Assembly: GCF_000426045.1 (NCBI RefSeq)
Contig: NZ_AUEP01000004.1
Location: forward strand, 62,001-126,000
DNA length: 64,000 nucleotides
Direction of reading: 5' to 3'
Origin: Marmoricola sp. URHB0036
Lineage (GTDB): Bacteria > Actinomycetota > Actinomycetes > Propionibacteriales > Nocardioidaceae
Made by a program: the position numbers and the translations under genes. Positions within the stretch are counted from its first letter, which is position 1. Each line of letters opens with the position of its first letter. Shown here one piece after another: positions 59,158 through 64,000 of the stretch. The notes below the pieces were generated by a model. It was not told the DNA's origin. It made no database searches and was given only the letters and a program-made list of their open reading frames with translations.

Positions 59158-61089
59158 ATGGCACGTCTGCCACTGCTCGTCGCCGGCGTCGTCCTCACGA
59201 GTGGTTCTCTCATGTGGTCCACTGCCCTCTCGTCGTACGCCGCGTCGACCGCAGGCCCGGTGTCGGGAGTGGTCCGGATCAACCAGCAGGGCTACCTGCC
59301 GGGTGAGACCAAGCTGGCCCGACTGATGACCACCCGACCCGTCGACGGAGAACGGTTCCGTGTCGTGGACGCCCAGGGCCGCACCCGGCTCCGCGGCACC
59401 GTGCCGACCCGGTCCGTCGCACGGTGGAACGCCCACTACCCCGCGGTCTACCGGCTCGGCTTCGACCGGCTGAGGACGCCCGGGCGCTACCGGATCGTGG
59501 TGGCCGGCGCCGTGCAGACCGCATCACCGTGGTTCCGCGTGCTGTCCCCCGGTGGGCTGTTCGGCACCTGGCTGCGCGACGGCGTGCTCTTCGACCAGGT
59601 GCAGCGCGACGGCCAGCAGGTCGTCCCCGGAGCGTTGCACCGCAAGCCGTCCCACCTGCTCGACCACCGTGCCTACGTCTACAGGTGGCCGCGGATGGAG
59701 CCGGGCGGCGACCTGATCCTCGACGCCGACCTGACCAGGACGGGCGGTCCCGTCGACGTGGCGGGCGGCTGGTTCGACGCGGGTGACTACCTGAAGTTCA
59801 CCCACTCCTCGGCCTACAACGACGTGCTGCTGTTCACCAGCGCCCGCCAGCTCGGGCGGCGTGCCCCCCGGGCGCTGGTGGCCGAGGCGCGCCACGGGCT
59901 GGCCTGGCTCTCCAAGATGTGGGACCCGACGACCCGCACGCTGCACATCCAGGTCGGCATCGGCTCCGGGAACGAGCAGGGAACCTTCCTCGGCGACCAC
60001 GACGGCTGGCGGTTGCCGGAGGCCGACGACCATGACACGGCAGTGGAGGACCGCTACGTGTCCCACCGGCCGGTGTTCGACGCTGCCCCGGCCGGCCAGC
60101 CGATCAGCCCGAACCTGGTGGGCCGGGTCGCCGCGTCGTACGCCCTCGCCGCCCAGCTCGACGCACGCACGCACCGCTCGCGAGCCCTGGCCGAGCTGCA
60201 CCAGGCGACCCTGCTCTACTCCCGCGCCGACACCGCGAGTCCGCCCCGTCCGCTCGTCACGGCGCTGCCGCACGACTTCTATCCCGAGGACACCTGGCGT
60301 GACGACATGGAGCTCGGTGCGGCCGAGATCGCGCTGGCCAGGCAGGGCCTGCACCTGCGTAGCGCCGGCTTCGTTGCCAAGGCGGCGCACTGGGCGCACG
60401 CCTACCTCGCGCGGGAGGCGGGCGACACGCTCAACCTCTACGACACCAGCGCGCTCGCGCACACCGCGCTGGCGCAGGCCATGGGGCACCGGCGGCACCT
60501 CGCCGTCACCCGGGCCGACCTGGTGCACGACCTCGGCGCCCAGATCCGCCGCGGCGTGCGGCACGCGGCCGATGACCCGTTCGCTGCCGGCGTCGCGTAC
60601 GACGACTTCGACGTCAACTCCCACACGTTCGGCCTGATCGCGAGCGTCGGGCTCTACGACCAGCTCACGCACACCCGGCGGTACCAGTCGTTCGCGACCT
60701 CGCAGCGCACCTGGCTCCTCGGCGGCAACCCCTGGGGGGTCGGCGCCATGGTCGGGGTCGGCACGCGCTTCCCGCGCTGCATGCAGCACCAGGTCGCGAA
60801 CCTGTCGGGCAGCCAGGACGGGACCGCGCCGTTGGACGTCGGCGCCGTGGTCAACGGTCCCAACGGCGCCGACAACTTCGAGGACGGCCTCGGCGACTTC
60901 CAGGACGGCATGGTGCACTGCTCCGCTGGTGCCTCGACACTGCCCCGCTTCGACGCACGCGGCAGCCGGTACGTCGACGACGTCCGCTCCTGGCAGACCG
61001 ACGAGCCCGCGCTGGACATGACGGGGGCCGCGATCATCGCGGCCGCGACCCAGCTGCACCTCCACCGGCATGCGTCGCTGGGTCGGTGA
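59158..61089 (+). CDS. secreted glycoside hydrolase family 9 enzyme
   Basis: A 643-residue secreted protein. A signal peptide (about 1-30, ending ALSSYAAS) leads to an N-terminal cellulase Ig-like domain (about 38-130, VRINQQGYLPGETKLARL) and then a GH9 catalytic (alpha/alpha)6 domain. The catalytic Asp pair region GGWFDAGDYLKF is intact; near the C-terminus the acid Glu lies in DEPALDMTG, where most GH9 enzymes read NEVALxxNA. So cellulase-type or exo-glucosaminidase-type action is possible. The convergent MFS gene is separated by a strong hairpin. Confidence 0.88.
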   Translation: MARLPLLVAGVVLTSGSLMWSTALSSYAASTAGPVSGVVRINQQGYLPGETKLARLMTTRPVDGERFRVVDAQGRTRLRGTVPTRSVARWNAHYPAVYRLGFDRLRTPGRYRIVVAGAVQTASPWFRVLSPGGLFGTWLRDGVLFDQVQRDGQQVVPGALHRKPSHLLDHRAYVYRWPRMEPGGDLILDADLTRTGGPVDVAGGWFDAGDYLKFTHSSAYNDVLLFTSARQLGRRAPRALVAEARHGLAWLSKMWDPTTRTLHIQVGIGSGNEQGTFLGDHDGWRLPEADDHDTAVEDRYVSHRPVFDAAPAGQPISPNLVGRVAASYALAAQLDARTHRSRALAELHQATLLYSRADTASPPRPLVTALPHDFYPEDTWRDDMELGAAEIALARQGLHLRSAGFVAKAAHWAHAYLAREAGDTLNLYDTSALAHTALAQAMGHRRHLAVTRADLVHDLGAQIRRGVRHAADDPFAAGVAYDDFDVNSHTFGLIASVGLYDQLTHTRRYQSFATSQRTWLLGGNPWGVGAMVGVGTRFPRCMQHQVANLSGSQDGTAPLDVGAVVNGPNGADNFEDGLGDFQDGMVHCSAGASTLPRFDARGSRYVDDVRSWQTDEPALDMTGAAIIAAATQLHLHRHASLGR

Positions 61090-61096
61090 GGACACG

Positions 61097-61130
61097 CGTA
61101 CGCCCGCGCCGGTTGGGGCGCGGGCGTACG
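61097..61130. terminator. strong hairpin between convergent genes
   Basis: CGTACGCCCGCGCC (61097-61110) pairs perfectly with GGCGCGGGCGTACG (61117-61130), leaving a 6-base loop. A 14-bp GC stem between two convergent genes should terminate in both directions, despite lacking T-runs. Confidence 0.8.
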
Positions 61131-61140
61131 ACGGGACCGG

Positions 61141-62613
61141 TCAGGCCGCGAGGATCGGCTCCTCGACGAGCGTGGGGACGGGCTCGCCGTCCAGCTCGTC
61201 GCGACGGACCAGCGTCAACGCGGCGACCAGCCCGAAGGCCGCGAAGATCGCGCCGACCAGGAACGCCGAGCTGAACCCGTCGACCAACGCCGAGGGCAGG
61301 GCCACTCCGGTGACGACCGAGTCCTTGGTCTGCGACGTGGCGATGGTGGAGAGCGCCGCGATCCCGAGCGCGCCGCCGATCTGCTGCGAGGTGTTGATCA
61401 GGCCCGAGGCCAACCCGGCCTCGGCCGGCTGGATGCCGGCGAGCGCCGCGATCGAGATCGGCACGAAGGAGAACCCGATGCCGACGCCGATGATCAGGAA
61501 GCCGGGCAGCAGGTCGGCGACGTAGCTGCCGTCGACCGAGACCTGCGTGAAGTACAGGAGACCTGCGGTCAGCATCGCCATCCCGACCACCAGCACCGGC
61601 TTGACGCCGACACGGGTGACGAGCTGGCCGGCGACCGCGGACCACACGATGGCCGTGCCGGCGACCGCGAGGTAGGCGACGCCCGTCTTCATCGGGGAGT
61701 AGCCGAGCACCTGCTGCATGTAGAGCGTCAGCATCAGGAACATCGAGAACAGCGCCGTACCCATGATGAATCCGGCGACGTTGGCGCCGCTCACCGTGCG
61801 CGTCCGCAGGATGCCGAAGCGCATCAGCGGCTCGTCGTGCCGCAGCTCCCAGCCGACGAAGGCGAGGAGCAGCACCACCGAGGCCGCGATCACGCCGAGC
61901 GTCTCGACCGAGAGCCAGCCGTGCCGTCCGGCCTGCGTGATCGCGTAGACCAGCGAGGAGAGGCCAGCGGTGACCAGGACGGCGCCGGGGAGGTCGAACT
62001 TCTCCGTCGCGGCGTCACGACTCTCCTTGAGCAGGAACGGTGCGAGCACGAACCCGACCATGCCGACCGGCACGTTGACGAAGAAGATCCACTCCCAGCT
62101 GAGGGCGTCGGTGAGCACCCCGCCGAGGAGAACGCCGGCCACGGCTCCGAACCCGCCGACGGCACCCCAGGCGCCGAGGGCGATGTTGCGCTCGCGACCC
62201 TCGGTGAACGTCGTGGACAGGATCGACAGGGCAGCGGGGGTGATGATCGCCGCGCCGAGGCCCTGGAGCACCCGGGCACTGATCAGCGAGGCCTCGGACC
62301 AGGCGAGGCCGGCCAGCAGCGAGGCCACGGTGAAGACGACGACGCCGACGAGGAAGAGCCGGCGTCGGCCCAGCATGTCGGCGGCCCGCCCACCGAGCAG
62401 CAGGAAGCCGCCGAAGACGAGGGCGTAGGCGCTGATCACCCATTGCAGGTCGGCCTGCGAGAAGCCGAGGTCGCTCTTGATGGAGGGCAGAGCGACATTC
62501 ACGATCGCGATGTCGAGGACGACCATGAACTGGACGACGCACAACAGCGCGAGGGCCAGCCACTTGCCGCGGTTCGAGGACACCGCTTCAGTTGCTTGCT
62601 TTTGTGAAGTCAT
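61141..62613 (-). CDS. MFS drug:H+ antiporter, DHA2 (14-TM) family
   Basis: A 490-residue transporter with 14 predicted helices and the DHA2 signatures: motif D1/A region LDIAIVNVALPSIKSDLG, GGRAADMLGRRRLFLVG (motif A), and LQGLGAAIITPAALSIL (motif B). It is of the EmrB/QacA group that exports drugs or toxic metabolites. ATG 62613 lies 7 bases after a -10-like hexamer, so the mRNA may be leaderless. The divergent HxlR-type gene is the probable regulator. Confidence 0.92.
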   Translation of the reverse strand: MTSQKQATEAVSSNRGKWLALALLCVVQFMVVLDIAIVNVALPSIKSDLGFSQADLQWVISAYALVFGGFLLLGGRAADMLGRRRLFLVGVVVFTVASLLAGLAWSEASLISARVLQGLGAAIITPAALSILSTTFTEGRERNIALGAWGAVGGFGAVAGVLLGGVLTDALSWEWIFFVNVPVGMVGFVLAPFLLKESRDAATEKFDLPGAVLVTAGLSSLVYAITQAGRHGWLSVETLGVIAASVVLLLAFVGWELRHDEPLMRFGILRTRTVSGANVAGFIMGTALFSMFLMLTLYMQQVLGYSPMKTGVAYLAVAGTAIVWSAVAGQLVTRVGVKPVLVVGMAMLTAGLLYFTQVSVDGSYVADLLPGFLIIGVGIGFSFVPISIAALAGIQPAEAGLASGLINTSQQIGGALGIAALSTIATSQTKDSVVTGVALPSALVDGFSSAFLVGAIFAAFGLVAALTLVRRDELDGEPVPTLVEEPILAA

Positions 62614-62620
62614 GTTTTCG

Positions 62621-62650
62621 ACCGTAACAGCGTCTACTTTAATTTTGCAA
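62621..62650 (-). promoter_or_regulatory. promoter of MFS gene, probable leaderless mRNA
   Basis: Read on the minus strand, TTGCAA (62650-62645) and TACGGT (62626-62621) are 18 bases apart. The -10 ends 7 bases before the ATG at 62613, so transcription would begin at or near the start codon. No ribosome site is present. Confidence 0.6.
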
Positions 62651-62661
62651 GCACTTAGTGC
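62651..62661. promoter_or_regulatory. candidate HxlR operator
   Basis: GCACTTAGTGC is a perfect palindrome around a central T. It touches the -35 of the MFS promoter and overlaps the -35 area of the HxlR-type gene, where TATTCT (62680-62685) ends 6 bases before the ATG. One bound dimer could repress both directions. Confidence 0.6.
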
Positions 62662-62691
62662 AGATTCAGAACCGAGTGGTATTCTTCCGGC

Positions 62692-63315
62692 ATGGCGAAG
62701 CGCTACGAGCAGTACTGTCCGATGGCTCATGCCCTCGACCTGGTCGGCGATCGCTGGACCCTGCTGGTGATCCGCGACCTGATGCACGGGCCCAAGCGCT
62801 ACACCGACCTCGTCGAGCGCCTCCCCGGCATCGGCACCAACATCCTGGCCACGCGACTGCGCGACCTCGAGGGCCACGGCATCCTCGTCCGCCGCACCCT
62901 CCCGCCCCCGGCAGCCTCGAAGGTCTACGAGCTGACCGACTACGGCCGCGAGCTGCGCCCGGCCATGCGTGAGCTGGCCCTGTGGGGTGCCCGCTCCCTG
63001 GGCCCGCCGGCCGAGGAGGGCGAGCTGTTCGAGGGCTGGCTGGCGAACGCGATGGACGTCGTGATCGCGCGCCTCGCGCCCCCCGGCCGCTTCGAGTTCC
63101 GGGCCGGCGACGAGATCGCCTCGCTCGTCGACGGGGAGGTCGTGGACGGACCGATCGAGGATGCCGACGTACGCGTGGCCGGTGACCCCGACGGCATCTA
63201 CGCGCTGTTCGTGGACAGGTGCTTCGACCTCGTGTCCGTCGAGGGCGACCAGAAGCTGCTGGAGGAGCTGCTCGAGGTGGCTCCCGCGCGCACCGAGGTG
63301 CCGGTCTCCGCCTAG
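62692..63315 (+). CDS. HxlR-type winged-helix regulator with C-terminal SCP2-like domain
   Basis: A 207-residue regulator. Residues 1-105 are an HxlR winged helix (YCPMAHALDLVGDRWTLLVI, then LPGIGTNILATRLRDLEGHG). The C-terminal hundred residues resemble an SCP2/sterol-carrier-like fold (FEFRAGDEIASLVDGEVVDG), an extra ligand-binding module seen in some actinobacterial HxlR proteins. So a lipophilic inducer is plausible. No ribosome site precedes ATG 62692, consistent with a leaderless transcript. It ends overlapping the convergent response-regulator gene by 4 bases. Confidence 0.88.
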   Translation: MAKRYEQYCPMAHALDLVGDRWTLLVIRDLMHGPKRYTDLVERLPGIGTNILATRLRDLEGHGILVRRTLPPPAASKVYELTDYGRELRPAMRELALWGARSLGPPAEEGELFEGWLANAMDVVIARLAPPGRFEFRAGDEIASLVDGEVVDGPIEDADVRVAGDPDGIYALFVDRCFDLVSVEGDQKLLEELLEVAPARTEVPVSA

Positions 63316-63767
63316 TGTTCGGGCGCCTGCCGACCGGCTTCGCGGGCCTTGCGTGCTGCTCGTTCGGCCATCGCCCCGCCGATGATGACGCGCAGCTGCT
63401 CCGGCAGGGCCTGGATGCGACCGTCCTTGTGGATGTAGCCGTTGGCTCCCAACGACATCGCCTTCTGCGGCATGCCGGTCGCGTCGCCGAGCGCGGAGAG
63501 CATCACCACGATCGCGTCCGGACACTCCTGACGGATCAGCGGGAGCGCGGACAACCCGTCCATGACCGGCATCAGGATGTCGAGCAGCACGAGGTCGGGC
63601 TGGGCGGCCCGGACCGCGGCCACTCCCTGCTCGCCGTCAGCGGCAGTGCCCACGACGTGGAACTGCCCACTGCGCTCGAGGGCACCCTGGACGAGGAACA
63701 GCAGGTCCTCGCTGTCGTCGATCGCGACAACGCTGACGGGTTCGGGAGGCGTCGAGGTGGTGGGCAT
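63312..63767 (-). CDS. single-domain response regulator (receiver only)
   Basis: A 151-residue protein comprising one receiver domain: acidic pair in VVAIDDSED, phosphoacceptor Asp in LVLLDILMPVMDG, conserved Ser in VVMLSALGD and Lys in GYIHKDG. A short charged tail with several Arg follows; no output domain is present. It must act by protein contact or as a phosphate shuttle. No histidine kinase gene lies in the window. Confidence 0.88.
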   Translation of the reverse strand: MPTTSTPPEPVSVVAIDDSEDLLFLVQGALERSGQFHVVGTAADGEQGVAAVRAAQPDLVLLDILMPVMDGLSALPLIRQECPDAIVVMLSALGDATGMPQKAMSLGANGYIHKDGRIQALPEQLRVIIGGAMAERAARKAREAGRQAPEH

Positions 63768-63819
63768 GAGAGTGAGCGTTCAACTGGTCTGCACCCACGT
63801 TAACGCCTAGCCTCGACTC

Positions 63820-64000
63820 ATGCCGACGATCGAGCTGACGGCCGAGAACTTCGACGCGAGCGTGCAGGACAACGAGATCCTGTTCGTCGACTTCTGGGCC
63901 AGCTGGTGCGGACCGTGTCGCGCCTTCGCGCCGACCTACGAGGCGGCGTCCGAGGCCAACCCCGACCTGACGTTCGGGTCGGTCAACACCGAGGAGCAGC
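63820..64000 (+). CDS. trxA: thioredoxin, C-terminus outside window
   Basis: The first 60 codons of a thioredoxin. FVDFWASWCGPCRAFAP contains the redox-active WCGPC at about residues 29-33. ATG 63820 begins MPTIELTAENF, the usual thioredoxin N-terminus, and the gene runs off the right edge. It is a cytoplasmic disulfide reductase or a thioredoxin-like chaperone; full length is needed to decide. Confidence 0.92.
   Translation, partial: MPTIELTAENFDASVQDNEILFVDFWASWCGPCRAFAPTYEAASEANPDLTFGSVNTEEQ

Noticed and set aside
1-64000. tRNA, rRNA, riboswitch, insertion sequence or phage attachment site.
   Set aside because: Nothing with the expected conserved sequence or structure was seen by eye; an FMN riboswitch was looked for near ribA and not found.

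Overview
The window is very GC-rich actinobacterial chromosome. Codon use is strongly G/C-ending, GTG starts are common, genes are packed head to tail with 4-base ATGA/GTGA overlaps, and F420-type and mycobacterial/Nocardioides-type families occur. A member of the Nocardioidaceae (Nocardioides-like) is the best guess from sequence alone. I saw no tRNA, rRNA, CRISPR array, transposase or phage gene, and no gene-free stretch longer than 300 bases.

Layout. (1) 1-6839: a translationally coupled minus-strand operon (BchC-like dehydrogenase, degenerate 6-pyruvoyl-tetrahydropterin synthase homologue, glycosyltransferase, flippase-like membrane protein, RibD-type reductase, GTP cyclohydrolase II running off the left edge), divergent from a CDP-alcohol phosphatidyltransferase fused to a sulfatase/LtaS-like domain. 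It looks like a pathway that builds a pyrimidine- or pterin-derived glycosylated, perhaps lipid-linked product. (2) 6893-13035: ECF sigma/anti-sigma pair, a lipoprotein, an amylosucrase-like GH13 enzyme, a secreted His/Asp-rich repeat protein, a membrane protein, a GNAT and a VOC protein. (3) 13072-40414: a catabolic island of five transcription units around an AcoR/MimR-like activator. It has a Baeyer-Villiger monooxygenase, an ACAD10/11-type (LvaA/LvaC-like) hydroxyacyl-CoA kinase plus acyl-CoA dehydrogenase pair, SDRs, a split transketolase with a GldA-like dehydrogenase, ADH, ALDH, CoA ligases, a thiolase-fold/DUF35 pair, a lactonase-like metallo-beta-lactamase, a ribose-type ABC importer and an LLM flavin enzyme. 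A shared 17-bp inverted repeat, TGTNNCANNNTGNNACA, lies upstream of every unit. (4) 40428-41962: a frameshifted NAD-epimerase gene divergent from a TetR gene. (5) 41967-55663: a complete L-rhamnose regulon, an 11-gene operon (ABC importer, mutarotase, isomerase, kinase, bifunctional aldolase/lactaldehyde dehydrogenase, LutABC lactate oxidation) divergent from a LacI-type repressor with recognisable operators. (6) 55705-64000: miscellaneous genes, including a DHFR-like reductase, ICMT-like methyltransferase, serine hydrolase, SCO6745-family protein, secreted GH9 enzyme, MFS pump with a divergent HxlR regulator, single-domain response regulator and the start of a thioredoxin gene.

How the genes fit together. 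The rhamnose block is a self-contained route from extracellular L-rhamnose to DHAP plus lactate and then pyruvate. The island in (3) is best explained by inference as ketone oxygenation to a lactone or ester (BVMO), hydrolysis (MBL fold), CoA activation, phosphorylation and elimination of the hydroxyl by the kinase/ACAD pair, then beta-oxidation. The true substrate is unknown. The two least-described systems are the degenerate-PTPS cluster (1) and the island with its shared operator (3).
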